From Acidobacteriota bacterium (GTDB lineage: Bacteria > Acidobacteriota > Vicinamibacteria > Vicinamibacterales > UBA2999), in the NCBI GenBank assembly GCA_947482665.1, contig CANKJK010000011.1, positions 62,001-126,000 on the forward strand: a stretch of DNA of 64,000 nucleotides. The letters run 5' to 3'. Shown one piece after another: positions 27,576 through 36,606 of this stretch. The position numbers and the translations under genes are program-made. The notes under the pieces were generated by a model. It was not told where the DNA came from and did not search any database. It saw nothing but the letters and a program-made list of their open reading frames with translations. Position 1 is the first letter of the stretch. Each line of letters opens with the position of its first letter.

Positions 27576-29717
27576 CTAGCGGGCGTCCCGCCCATCCCAC
27601 ACGGTGACTCGACGAATGACGTCACCTTTCTGAATCTGCTCCACCAGCATCATTCCCTCGACCACCCTGGCGAACGCCGTGTAGCGGCCGTCCAGTTGCG
27701 GTTGCGGACTCATCGTCACGAAGAACTGGCTGCCAGCGGTATCCCGCCAGTCCAGCGCCATGCCGACCACGCCGCGCACGTAGGACGTCAGGTTCGGTTC
27801 GTCCCGAATGGTGTAGCCAGGTCCGCCGTCTCCGTCGCCCCGAGGATCGCCCGCCTGGACCACGAAGTTCGGCACGACGCGGTGTACCGGAACGCCGTTG
27901 AAGAACCCCTTGCGGGCCAGCGCCATGAAGTTGGCGACCGTCTGCGGCGCACTGGCCACATCCAATTCAAGTTCGATCACCCCGCGATCAAGTTCCAGGC
28001 GCGCGTGCGGCGAGTACGGCGGGGCGAGCAGCCACCGCCACTCGTCGAGCGGAATATCGCGTGAAGAAGGGGCGGGCCTGACCGGTTCCAGCCCGGCGTC
28101 TGGACTGCCGCCCGCTGGCACCTGTGCGCGCAGCAGGTCCGCAGCACGCACACGCACGGCCCAGTCGCGGTCGGCCAACGCGCTCTTCAGGGGCGCCAGC
28201 GCCGCGCGGGGATCAATGGCCACGAGGGCTTCGAGCACCGCCACCCGTGCCACGTACTGCGGGTCCCCGCGCCAGGCCTCCCACGCGCTGACCAGCGACG
28301 CCACGGCGGAGGCCGCGCGCAGCATACCCAGGGCGCGTGCAGCCTCCGTTCGCACGACCAGATCATCTGCGGTCAGCGCGGCGGTGATGACGGGCACTGC
28401 GTCCGGGCTCTTCGTGGCCCCGAGTGCCTTGATGACCCGAGCCACGACCCGCTGGTCGGAATCCTTCACCCGCGCCAGCAGCGCGGGCACGGCTCGCGCC
28501 GGCTCAATCGTGGCCAGCGCATCGGCCTGGGCGGCGCGCACGGTCCAGTTGGCATCAGTGTCGAGGCTGGCGATCGCGCTGATGAAGCTGTCTGGTTCGA
28601 GTCGCGCGAGCGCGCCAAGTGCCGCCGCGCGGACGTTCGGATCGGATTCCGACACCAGGTCGAGCAACGCATCCACGGTGCCCGGCGCAGACGGCATCCC
28701 GCCCAGCGCGTCCAGCGCCTCAAGGCGGAATCGTGGGTCCGAACGCCCGTCGCTGGCGACAGCCAGAAGGGCCGGCGCGGCCTGTCCGTCGCCGATGTGA
28801 CGCAGGGCACGCAGGCTCTCAATGGCGAGATCCCGATCTGTGGGCACCGCGGTGAGAATGCGCAGCAGGTCAGGCACAGCCTCCCTGGCTGCCAATGCGC
28901 CCAGGCCCTGAATCGCCATCGTGCGCGCATAGCGGCCAGGGGTCACGAGCATCGCGCGCAATGCCGGAATCGCCCGCGGGTCCTCGATTCGTTGCAGCGC
29001 CGACGCGAAGGGCCACCAGGAAGACACGGGCAGGCCATTCGGCCCCAACGTGACGGACGCCAGCGCCTCCCAGCTCCTGAGCCTCGCGAGCGCCACAAGT
29101 CCCAACCGGACGGCATCGACCGCCCCTTGCCCGATGTGTTCGTCGTCCGACGTCAGGTCCTTGACCGACCCTTCATCCAGGCGCGCCCGAACCATGGCGG
29201 CGACAGCAGCCGCGTCGTCCCGCTGTCCGATCCGTCCAAGCGCCTCTGCGGCGCGCCCCTGCACGATGGGCTGCGGATCCGCCAACACCGCGAGAAGCGC
29301 CGCGCGCGCGGAGGCATCGCCAAGCACACCGAGCGCGAACGCAGCCATCTGCCGGACCTCGAACTCCGGGTCCTTCAGCAGTGCCGTGAGCGGTGTGGCG
29401 GCTTCCGCCAGTCCCACACGTGCGGTGGCCAGCGCGGCCCGGCGCCGGACGCGCCCCTCCGGGTCGGTCAACAGGGCCACGATGTCTGTGGGTTCGGCAG
29501 GTCCGAGGACCTCGGGGCGGGTCGCCGTCGCGGGAGCCAGGACGGTTCGCGCAGGAGGATTGGGATCCCTGAGCAACCGTTGATCCTCGAGCCGCATCAT
29601 CCAGCCGAGCTTCTGCTCCCACGTGATCGTCGGGATCGGCACGATGGCAGGGACCGCTGGCGGTGCAGATGCACATGCCGCGGTGAACAGGAGGAAGAGA
29701 GTGACCGTGAACCGCAC
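27576..29717 (-). CDS. HEAT-repeat lipoprotein fused to a cyclophilin-type prolyl isomerase
   Basis: 713 aa from the GTG at 29717. Signal peptide with lipobox FTAAC, so it is a lipoprotein. About 500 residues of HEAT repeats follow (units such as VRRRAALATARVGL and VRQMAAFALGVLGD). The C-terminal 150 residues are a cyclophilin domain: VPVHRVVPNFVVQAGDPRGDG, GMALDWRDTAGSQFFV, then LDGRYTAFARVVEGM. Cyclophilins isomerise X-Pro bonds, here at the cell envelope, with the HEAT part as a likely client scaffold. A TATCAT box 9 bases before the start suggests a leaderless mRNA. Confidence 0.9.
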   Translation of the reverse strand: MRFTVTLFLLFTAACASAPPAVPAIVPIPTITWEQKLGWMMRLEDQRLLRDPNPPARTVLAPATATRPEVLGPAEPTDIVALLTDPEGRVRRRAALATARVGLAEAATPLTALLKDPEFEVRQMAAFALGVLGDASARAALLAVLADPQPIVQGRAAEALGRIGQRDDAAAVAAMVRARLDEGSVKDLTSDDEHIGQGAVDAVRLGLVALARLRSWEALASVTLGPNGLPVSSWWPFASALQRIEDPRAIPALRAMLVTPGRYARTMAIQGLGALAAREAVPDLLRILTAVPTDRDLAIESLRALRHIGDGQAAPALLAVASDGRSDPRFRLEALDALGGMPSAPGTVDALLDLVSESDPNVRAAALGALARLEPDSFISAIASLDTDANWTVRAAQADALATIEPARAVPALLARVKDSDQRVVARVIKALGATKSPDAVPVITAALTADDLVVRTEAARALGMLRAASAVASLVSAWEAWRGDPQYVARVAVLEALVAIDPRAALAPLKSALADRDWAVRVRAADLLRAQVPAGGSPDAGLEPVRPAPSSRDIPLDEWRWLLAPPYSPHARLELDRGVIELELDVASAPQTVANFMALARKGFFNGVPVHRVVPNFVVQAGDPRGDGDGGPGYTIRDEPNLTSYVRGVVGMALDWRDTAGSQFFVTMSPQPQLDGRYTAFARVVEGMMLVEQIQKGDVIRRVTVWDGRDAR

Positions 29718-29726
29718 GGCGCCGGG

Positions 29727-29732
29727 ATGATA
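29727..29732 (-). promoter_or_regulatory. -10 box of the HEAT-cyclophilin gene, probably leaderless
   Basis: TATCAT on the reverse strand, 9 bases before the GTG. No Shine-Dalgarno sequence between. Confidence 0.45.
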
Positions 29733-29778
29733 GCATGCGCCTCGCGCGCCTTTCGGCCGCCGCACAGCATCGCCGTCG

Positions 29779-30420
29779 ATGAATTTCCGGTACATCGCCA
29801 TTGAGGGACCGATTGGAGTCGGCAAGACGTCGCTCGCGCGACGGCTCGCGGAGCGCTTCGACGCCCGTACCGTCCTCGAGGACACAGAGAATCCCTTTCT
29901 CGATGACTTCTATGCCGGTCGCCCCGGCGCGGCGCTGCAATCGCAGCTCTTCTATCTGCTGAACCGGCACCGCCAGCAACTCGCGGAGCAGCAGTCGGAC
30001 CTGTTCGCACAGGCGACGATCTGCGACTACCTGTTCGACAAGGACAAGATCTTCGCCTACCTCAATCTGGACGACAACGAGCTGTTCATCTACCAGCGTC
30101 TCTTCGACCTGCTGGCCAAGGACGTCGTGGCACCGGATCTGGTCGTCTACCTGCAGGCGCCGACCGAAGTCCTCCTGCGCCGGCTGAAGGACCGGTTCCG
30201 CGACGAAGCCGAACCCGGAGCTGCCGAGCCTGACGCCACCTATCTGCGTGAGCTCAACGAAGCCTACCAGCACTTCTTCTTCCACTACAGTGCCACACCA
30301 CTCCTGGTCGTGGAGACCTCGCAGGTGGATCTTCGGGGCAGCGACGACGCCCTCGAGGACCTGGTGCGCCAGATCGAGAACATGCAGCGAGGCACGCGCT
30401 ACTACGTGCCGAGGGCCTGA
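29779..30420 (+). CDS. Deoxynucleoside kinase (dNK/dCK/dGK family)
   Basis: 213 aa. Phosphorylates a deoxynucleoside for the dNTP salvage pathway. P-loop [14 protein letters not shown] at residues 10-23; the substrate motif around ENPFLDDFY; and the family DRS-like region replaced by CDYLFDKDKIFA. The lid/arginine region is LLRRLKDRFRDEAEPG. Preferred substrate cannot be assigned. It diverges from the HEAT-cyclophilin gene and precedes accD by 48 bases. Confidence 0.9.
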   Translation: MNFRYIAIEGPIGVGKTSLARRLAERFDARTVLEDTENPFLDDFYAGRPGAALQSQLFYLLNRHRQQLAEQQSDLFAQATICDYLFDKDKIFAYLNLDDNELFIYQRLFDLLAKDVVAPDLVVYLQAPTEVLLRRLKDRFRDEAEPGAAEPDATYLRELNEAYQHFFFHYSATPLLVVETSQVDLRGSDDALEDLVRQIENMQRGTRYYVPRA

Positions 30421-30430
30421 TCGGGCCGGG

Positions 30431-30459
30431 GACAACGGCACCCTCCCACGCCCTATAAT
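30431..30459 (+). promoter_or_regulatory. Promoter of accD-folC-lptD with near-zero leader
   Basis: An exact TATAAT (30454-30459) stands 9 bases before the accD ATG, and GACAAC (30431-30436) is at -35 spacing (17 bases). The transcript should start 1-3 bases before the ATG, and there is no Shine-Dalgarno sequence. Confidence 0.6.
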
Positions 30460-30468
30460 CAGTTCCCT

Positions 30469-31362
30469 ATGGCCTGGTTCAAGAAGACGCGGAAACCCAT
30501 CAAGGGCGATGCGGCGCGGAGCGTACCCGAGGGCCTGTGGGTCAAGTGTCCTGGCTGCAAGCAGGTGATCTACAACAAGGACCTGGCGGCCAACCTGCAG
30601 GTGTGCCCCAAGTGCGCCCACCACTTCCGCCTCAGCGCCGCCGAGCGGCTCCGGAGCCTGTTCGATGAGGGTGCCTGGGTTGAACACGACGCGGATCTGC
30701 GGTCAAACGACCCGCTGACGTTCGCGGACACCAAGGCCTATAAAGACCGGCTGGCCGCTACGCAGAAGGCGACCGGCCTGAAGGATGCGATCATCGTCGG
30801 GTCCGGCCAGCTGGACGGACTCCCCATCGTCATCGCCGCCATGGAATACGCGTTCATCGGCGGCAGCATGGGCGTCGTCATGGGTGAGAAGCTGACGCGG
30901 GCCGCGGAGCGTGCGCTGGCCGAGCGGTGCCCGCTCATCATCGTCTCGTGTTCGGGAGGTGCCCGGATGATGGAGGGTGCGCTCTCCCTCATGCAGATGG
31001 CCAAGGTCTCGGCCGCGCTCTCCAGGCTCGACAAGGCCTGCCTGCCATTCATCTCCCTGCTGACCGATCCGACGACCGGGGGCGTGACGGCGAGCTTCGC
31101 CATGCTGGGCGATCTCAACATTGCCGAGCCCAAGGCGCTCATCGGCTTCGCGGGCCCGCGGGTCATCGAGCAGACCATCCGCCAGAAGCTGCCGGACGGC
31201 TTCCAGCGCAGCGAGTTTCTGTTGGAGCGCGGCATGATCGATCTCGTCGTGGACCGCCGACAGTTGAAGTCAACGCTGGCACAGTCACTGCGCTTCATGG
31301 GTGCAGCGCCAGCACCGGCGCCACCCGAGGCGTCGGCGGCGGCCGAACAACCCGCGCCGTAG
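30469..31362 (+). CDS. accD: Acetyl-CoA carboxylase carboxyltransferase subunit beta
   Basis: Transfers the carboxyl group from biotin to acetyl-CoA, the first step of fatty-acid synthesis, together with AccA. 297 aa. N-terminal C4 zinc ribbon with Cys27, Cys30, Cys46 and Cys49, then the carboxyltransferase core (SCSGGARMMEGALSLMQMAK; LLTDPTTGGVTASFAMLGD; GFAGPRVIEQTIRQKLPDGF). A low-complexity Ala/Pro tail ends the protein. folC follows after 9 bases, the common accD-folC pair. Confidence 0.97.
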   Translation: MAWFKKTRKPIKGDAARSVPEGLWVKCPGCKQVIYNKDLAANLQVCPKCAHHFRLSAAERLRSLFDEGAWVEHDADLRSNDPLTFADTKAYKDRLAATQKATGLKDAIIVGSGQLDGLPIVIAAMEYAFIGGSMGVVMGEKLTRAAERALAERCPLIIVSCSGGARMMEGALSLMQMAKVSAALSRLDKACLPFISLLTDPTTGGVTASFAMLGDLNIAEPKALIGFAGPRVIEQTIRQKLPDGFQRSEFLLERGMIDLVVDRRQLKSTLAQSLRFMGAAPAPAPPEASAAAEQPAP

Positions 31363-31371
31363 CGCCGGCTC

Positions 31372-32673
31372 ATGTCCGTCAGCGCGCGCCTGTCCGCGCT
31401 CGAGACCTCAGGCATCAAGCTCGGCCTGTCGAACATCACCCGCATCTGCCGGGCACTTGGCGATCCGCAGTGCGCGTACCCGACCGTGCACATTGCCGGC
31501 ACCAACGGGAAGGGTTCGGTGGTCGCCATGGTGCACACCGCGCTCAGGGCGGCAGGCTGGCGCACCGGCCGGTATACCTCGCCTCATCTCTCCTCCATCC
31601 TCGAACGCTTCGTCATTGACGACCACACCGTCGCGCCGGACGCGTTCGAGCGGACCGGCTCGGCCGTGCTCGACACGATCGACGCACTCGTCAGCGCCGG
31701 CCAGCTACCAGGACCACCGACCTACTTTGAGGCCACCACGGCCATCGCGTTCGCGCTCTTCAGGGACGCCGGCGTGCAGGTGGCGGTGATTGAAGTCGGA
31801 CTCGGCGGGCGGTTTGATTCGACCAACGTCGTCACGCCTGCCGTCACCGCCATCACCTCAATTGCGCTCGACCACGAACAGTTCCTCGGCAGCACGCGCG
31901 CCGCCATTGCGTTCGAGAAGGCCGGCATCATCAAGCCGGCAACCCCCGTCATCCTCGGGGCCCTGCCACCGGATGCCGAGGCCGTCATCCGGGCTGTCGC
32001 GGGTGCCCTGCAGGCACCGGTCATCCCGGCGTTCCAGCCAGGTGACGAGATGCTGTCGCCCGTTGCCGGGCACGCGAGACTCATCCCGGCCCACGGCGCA
32101 CTGGCCGGCCAGCCGGTGACACTGGGTCTGTCTGGCGCCCATCAAGCCGGGAATGCCCTGGTCGCCTGCCGGGTGCTTGAGGAGTTGACGCGACAGGGCA
32201 CCCGCGCCGCGTCACCCGCCGACATCCGGCACGGCCTCGAGGCCGCCTCCTGGCCAGGCCGGCTGGAGGAGGTGCCGTTCGGAGAGGGGCGCCGGCTGCT
32301 CCTGGATGCCGCCCACAACCCCGACGGCGCGCGCGCACTCGCCGCGCACCTGCGGGAGTGGTATCCAGCTCGCCCGGCCCTGGTGTTCGCGGCGATGCAG
32401 GATAAGGACATCGCCGGCATGCTGACGCACCTGCTTCCAGTGGTCGGCCCTGTGGTGTTGGCACCGCTCACGACCGCCCGCGCCGCAGCGCCAGATGACC
32501 TGGTCCGTTCTGTGCGAAATCTGGATGCCGCGCGCGAGGTCACTGTGGCGGCCAGCGTACGCGACGCGGTTGAGCAGGCGGGAAACGCGACCCCGGACGT
32601 GGCCGTGGCGGGTTCGATCGTGCTCCTGGGAGAGGTGCGGGATGCCCTGAACCCGCATGCTATCCTGCGGTGA
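31372..32673 (+). CDS. folC: Folylpolyglutamate synthase / dihydrofolate synthase
   Basis: 433 aa Mur-ligase-type enzyme that adds glutamate to dihydropteroate and folates. P-loop HIAGTNGKGSVVAM near residue 40, the omega-loop region YTSPHLSSILERFVID, the Mg-binding VIEVGLGGRFDSTN, and the C-terminal LLDAAHNPDGARALA. The stop overlaps the lptD GTG by 4 bases. Confidence 0.95.
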   Translation: MSVSARLSALETSGIKLGLSNITRICRALGDPQCAYPTVHIAGTNGKGSVVAMVHTALRAAGWRTGRYTSPHLSSILERFVIDDHTVAPDAFERTGSAVLDTIDALVSAGQLPGPPTYFEATTAIAFALFRDAGVQVAVIEVGLGGRFDSTNVVTPAVTAITSIALDHEQFLGSTRAAIAFEKAGIIKPATPVILGALPPDAEAVIRAVAGALQAPVIPAFQPGDEMLSPVAGHARLIPAHGALAGQPVTLGLSGAHQAGNALVACRVLEELTRQGTRAASPADIRHGLEAASWPGRLEEVPFGEGRRLLLDAAHNPDGARALAAHLREWYPARPALVFAAMQDKDIAGMLTHLLPVVGPVVLAPLTTARAAAPDDLVRSVRNLDAAREVTVAASVRDAVEQAGNATPDVAVAGSIVLLGEVRDALNPHAILR

Positions 32674-35024
32674 TTCCCGTGCAATTCTTCGAAAGGCCAG
32701 CCGTCCAGGCGCTTGGCGTCGCCCTGCTCCTGCTTGGCCCCCACGCCGCCCGCGCGCAGGGGCCGGCCCCGGTTCGCCCTCCCGCGCCGGTGCAGTCCAC
32801 CAGTTGCGTGCCCAACGCCACGACCGGTTTTAGCTCCAGACAGATCCAGATGGAGCGGGTCTCGGAGACCCACTGGAAGCTCTCGGGGCTCGTGGAAGTG
32901 GAATGCGAACGCGTCAAGTTCTTCGCCGACGCCATCGAGATCTTCACGGACACGGATCGCCTGGTCGCCACCGGGAATGTCGTCTTCAGCAGCCCGCTCG
33001 CCCGTGTAGCCGCTGAGTCGGCCGACTTCGACACGAAGACCCTCACGGGCGTGTTCACGGCGGCGTCCGGCATCATGACGATGGGACCGAAAGCGGACAG
33101 GTCGCTGTTCGCCGGGCAGGACCCGGACGTCTACTTCTACGGCGCAAAAGTAGAGCGCCTCTCGGACCATCAATACGCGATCACTGAAGGTGCCTTCACG
33201 ACGTGCGTCCAGCCCACGCCGCGCTGGGAACTCGTCTCGGGCCACGCGGTCATCAACATCGACGACTACGCGGTCCTGCGCAACACCGTCTTGAAGGTGA
33301 AGGGCGTCCCGCTCATGTACCTTCCCTACGCTTACTATCCGCTCAAGAACGGACAGCGTGCGACTGGCTTTCTGCTGCCAACCTACGGCACCTCTACCCT
33401 GCGCGGACAGGCGATCAGCAACGCCTTCTTTCTCGCCATGGGCCGCAGCCAGGACGCCACGATCTTCCATGACTGGTTCACGCGGGCCGGACAGGGCGTC
33501 GGCGGGGAGTACCGGTACGTAGCCGGCGCCGGGGCGGAAGGGACCGCGAGGGCCTACCTCTTCAGCCAGCAGGCGTCCCAGTTTGCGGCCACCAGCGGCG
33601 CCGCCACCACCCTGCCGGCGACACGCAGCTTCGAGGTGACCGCGCACGTCAACCAGACACTCGGCCCCCACATGCGCGTGCGTTCGCAGGTGGACTACTT
33701 CTCAAGCCTGATTACCCAGCAGCTCTACCAGCAGAATGTCTATGCAGCCTCCAGACGGCAGCGGCTCGTGGGCGGCACGTGGTCCGGCGTCTGGCGGCAG
33801 TACTCGCTGACCGGGGCGTATCAGCGAAGCGAACTGCTCGACCCGTCTGGGAGTTCACTGAGCTACGGCGGCACGCCGCGCCTCGGCGCCTCGATTTCTC
33901 CCGTCAGGCTGTGGGGACTGCCGATCTACGGGTCGTTCCAGTCCGAATTCGCGCACAGCCTCTATCAGTCGAAATCCGCCGCTGGCCGGGTGGACGACCT
34001 CGGCCTCTTCCGGTACGACGCCACGCCATCACTGCGCGTACCTGTGTCCCGCTGGCCCTTTCTGACGATCAATTCCTCGGTCACGTGGCGGAATACGTTC
34101 TACTCCGACAGCCTCGACACCAAAGGGCGCCGGTCCACGGACCCTATCAGCCGGCATTACCTGGATCTGCGGACCGACATCACCGGCCCCACACTCACGC
34201 GCATCTGGGACTTTGGAGAGGGTGAAGACGGCGGGATCCAGCGGTTGAAGCACGTCATCGAACCGTTCGGCTCACTGGGGCGCGTGACCGGCGTGGACAA
34301 CCTGACGCGCATCGTCCAGCTGTACGACACCCGGGACTACGTCGTGCAGGGCGCGACGTCGATGACCTACGGGCTCACGAACCGGCTGCTGGTGCGCCCG
34401 CGACCGAAGACCGGGCAATCCACCACGAACACGCGCGAGTTCCTGTCGGTCACGATCCAGCAGACCCACTACACGGAACCGAGAGCCAGCCAGTACGACT
34501 TCTCCTACGTCGGCTCCTCTCGCCTGTCCGGAAAGGGGCACTATTCGCCGGTCGCCCTGAGCGCGCGCGCCACCCCCTGGACCACGTTGAACGCCACGAT
34601 GCGCGCGGAGTTCGACGCCAGCACCGGCACACCCATTTCAACGGGGCTGCAAGGCTCGGTGGGACCGATACGTGGTGTGGAGGTCAACACCGACGTCAGC
34701 CGGGTCGTGCGGCAGCTGGTGACCACGGGACCCAAGGTGTTCGACACGGTCATCAGGAGCGGCGGCCGGCTCACAGCCGGCGCCATGCGTGCCAACTACT
34801 CGATTACACGCGATATGGCCCGCGGGTACAACGTGCAGCAATCCATCGGGTGGGCGTACAATGCCCAGTGCTGCGGCGTCGCGGTCGACTATCAGGCATT
34901 CAACTACCCTGAGCTGTCGAGCCTGTTTCCGGTCTCCGCGGACCGCCGGATTCACTTCTCCGTCATGCTGGCCGGGCTTGGAACCTTCCAGAACTTCTTC
35001 GGTGCCTTTGGCGGCACACGGTAA
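32670..35024 (+). CDS. lptD: LPS-assembly protein LptD
   Basis: Outer-membrane beta-barrel that inserts lipopolysaccharide into the outer leaflet. 784 aa from a GTG overlapping folC; a GTG 9 bases later is an alternative. Signal peptide (VALLLLGPHAARAQ). The N-terminal OstA/LptA-like beta-jellyroll is seen in ARVAAESADFDTKTLTGVF and the barrel in Tyr/Arg/Ser-rich alternating strands, with FLLPTYGTSTLRGQAISNAFF at the plug boundary. Four Cys residues (SCVP, ECER, TCVQ, QCC) could form disulfides. Its presence implies a diderm with LPS. Confidence 0.9.
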   Translation: MIPVQFFERPAVQALGVALLLLGPHAARAQGPAPVRPPAPVQSTSCVPNATTGFSSRQIQMERVSETHWKLSGLVEVECERVKFFADAIEIFTDTDRLVATGNVVFSSPLARVAAESADFDTKTLTGVFTAASGIMTMGPKADRSLFAGQDPDVYFYGAKVERLSDHQYAITEGAFTTCVQPTPRWELVSGHAVINIDDYAVLRNTVLKVKGVPLMYLPYAYYPLKNGQRATGFLLPTYGTSTLRGQAISNAFFLAMGRSQDATIFHDWFTRAGQGVGGEYRYVAGAGAEGTARAYLFSQQASQFAATSGAATTLPATRSFEVTAHVNQTLGPHMRVRSQVDYFSSLITQQLYQQNVYAASRRQRLVGGTWSGVWRQYSLTGAYQRSELLDPSGSSLSYGGTPRLGASISPVRLWGLPIYGSFQSEFAHSLYQSKSAAGRVDDLGLFRYDATPSLRVPVSRWPFLTINSSVTWRNTFYSDSLDTKGRRSTDPISRHYLDLRTDITGPTLTRIWDFGEGEDGGIQRLKHVIEPFGSLGRVTGVDNLTRIVQLYDTRDYVVQGATSMTYGLTNRLLVRPRPKTGQSTTNTREFLSVTIQQTHYTEPRASQYDFSYVGSSRLSGKGHYSPVALSARATPWTTLNATMRAEFDASTGTPISTGLQGSVGPIRGVEVNTDVSRVVRQLVTTGPKVFDTVIRSGGRLTAGAMRANYSITRDMARGYNVQQSIGWAYNAQCCGVAVDYQAFNYPELSSLFPVSADRRIHFSVMLAGLGTFQNFFGAFGGTR

Positions 35025-36095
35025 ATGATGAAAGGACTCATCCTCAGCGGCGGCAAGGGCACGCGCCTGCGACCGCTGACCTATACCAGCGCGAAGCAGC
35101 TGGTGCCGGTCGCCAACAAGCCGGTCCTCTTCTACGGGATCGAGGCCATTGCCGCGGCCGGCATCCAGGAGATCGGCATTGTCGTCGGCGATACGCAGGC
35201 CGAGATTCGGGCCGCCGTCGGCGACGGGTCCCGCTGGGGTGTCCGGATCACCTATATCGAACAGGATGCGCCGCGCGGCCTCGCGCACGCCGTCAAGATC
35301 AGCGAGCCGTTCCTCGGCACCTCTCCTTTCGTGATGTACCTGGGCGACAACCTGCTGAACAAGGGCATCACGCACTTCGTTCAGGAGTTCGACCGAGAAC
35401 GCCCCGCCGCGCAGATCCTGCTGACCAAAGTGCCGGATCCGCAGATGTTCGGCGTCGCGCAACTCAAGGACGGCCGGGTCGTGCGCCTCGTGGAGAAGCC
35501 AAAGGAATACATCGGCGACCTCGCCCTGGTGGGCGTCTACATGTTCGGCCCAGAGGTCTTTGAGTCCGTGCGGCGCATCCGCCCCTCTGATCGGAACGAG
35601 CTGGAGATCACCGACGCCATTCAGGACTTGATCGACCGCGGCCTCACGGTGCGGCCGCACATCGTTGACGGCTGGTGGAAGGACACGGGCAAGCTCGAGG
35701 ACATGCTCGAAGCCAACCGGCTCGTGCTCGACACGATCGAGCCGCGCAACGAGGGCACGCTCGACGCGGCCAGCCGCGTCGAGGGCAAGGTGGTGATCGA
35801 GCCTGGCGCTGTACTCGAAGGTTCGGTCGTCCGTGGCCCGGCGGTGATCGGCAAGGACGCCCGGATCATCCGTTCCTACATCGGCCCCTTCACGGCGATT
35901 GGCCCCGGCGTGGAAATCCGGGACTCCGAAGTGGAGCACAGCATCATCCTGGAAGGCGCGAGCATCAGAGACCTGGCGAACCGTGTCACCGACAGCCTGG
36001 TCGGGCGCAACGTCCGGATCTATCGCGAACCCATCAAGCCCAGCGCGTACCGGTTCATGCTCGGAGACAACTCCGAGGTCGGCATCCGCTGGTAA
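35025..36095 (+). CDS. rmlA: Glucose-1-phosphate thymidylyltransferase, long form
   Basis: Makes dTDP-glucose from glucose-1-phosphate and dTTP. 356 aa, longer than the roughly 290-aa enterobacterial RmlA because of a C-terminal left-handed beta-helix (VIEPGAVLEGSVVRGPAVIG...), the 'long' RmlA type. The nucleotidyltransferase signature is LILSGGKGTRLRPLTYTSAK, with VMYLGDNLL in the catalytic site. The ATG directly follows the lptD stop. First gene of a nucleotide-sugar cluster. Confidence 0.93.
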   Translation: MMKGLILSGGKGTRLRPLTYTSAKQLVPVANKPVLFYGIEAIAAAGIQEIGIVVGDTQAEIRAAVGDGSRWGVRITYIEQDAPRGLAHAVKISEPFLGTSPFVMYLGDNLLNKGITHFVQEFDRERPAAQILLTKVPDPQMFGVAQLKDGRVVRLVEKPKEYIGDLALVGVYMFGPEVFESVRRIRPSDRNELEITDAIQDLIDRGLTVRPHIVDGWWKDTGKLEDMLEANRLVLDTIEPRNEGTLDAASRVEGKVVIEPGAVLEGSVVRGPAVIGKDARIIRSYIGPFTAIGPGVEIRDSEVEHSIILEGASIRDLANRVTDSLVGRNVRIYREPIKPSAYRFMLGDNSEVGIRW

Positions 36096-36108
36096 GGGAG
36101 AGTCATCT

Positions 36109-36606
36109 GTGACCACACCGGCTGAGTACGTCTCACCCGCGAGCCGCGTCCGCATCCATGATGTTCGGACGAAGGCGCTGCGCCTGATTCCGGACGAACG
36201 GGGCTACCTGATGGAGATGCTCCGCGTCGACGACCAGGACTTCTTTACGAAGTTCGGCCAGGTCTACGTCTCCGCCACGTATCCCGGGGCGGTGAAGGCC
36301 TGGCACTATCACGAGAAGCAGGTCGACAACTTCGTCTGCATCGCCGGCATGGTGAAGCTCGTGCTGGTCGACACCCGGGACGACTCGCCGACGAAGGGCG
36401 CCGTCAACGAGTTCTTCCTCGGCACGCAGAATCCGACACTCGTGCAGGTACCAAATCTCGTCTACCACGGCTGGAAGTGCATCAGCCAGGAGATGGCGCT
36501 GGTCGTCAACACGACCAATGAGCCGTATCACTACGCGAAGCCGGACGAGTTCCGGCTCGCACCGCACGGCAGCCTGCCGTATGACTGGGCACGCCACGAT
36601 GGTTGA
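36109..36606 (+). CDS. rmlC: RmlC-like dTDP-4-dehydrorhamnose 3,5-epimerase
   Basis: 165 aa cupin. I choose the GTG at 36109, with GGGAGAG upstream; the longer in-frame extension overlaps rmlA. RmlC pattern: VKAWHYHEKQVDNFVCIAG, then DTRDDSPTKGAVNEF, then YHGWKCISQEMALVVN and YDWAR. The His and Asp expected for epimerisation are within these motifs. The protein is somewhat shorter than classical RmlC (about 180 aa), so it may act on a related keto-sugar. It overlaps rmlB by 8 bases. Confidence 0.85.
   Translation: MTTPAEYVSPASRVRIHDVRTKALRLIPDERGYLMEMLRVDDQDFFTKFGQVYVSATYPGAVKAWHYHEKQVDNFVCIAGMVKLVLVDTRDDSPTKGAVNEFFLGTQNPTLVQVPNLVYHGWKCISQEMALVVNTTNEPYHYAKPDEFRLAPHGSLPYDWARHDG

Noticed and set aside
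32142-33671. 509-codon reverse frame across folC and lptD
   Set aside because: Arg/Ala-rich shadow frame; both forward genes are intact.
34638-36155. 505-codon reverse frame across lptD and rmlA
   Set aside because: Spans two forward genes, has no ribosome-binding site and no domain pattern.
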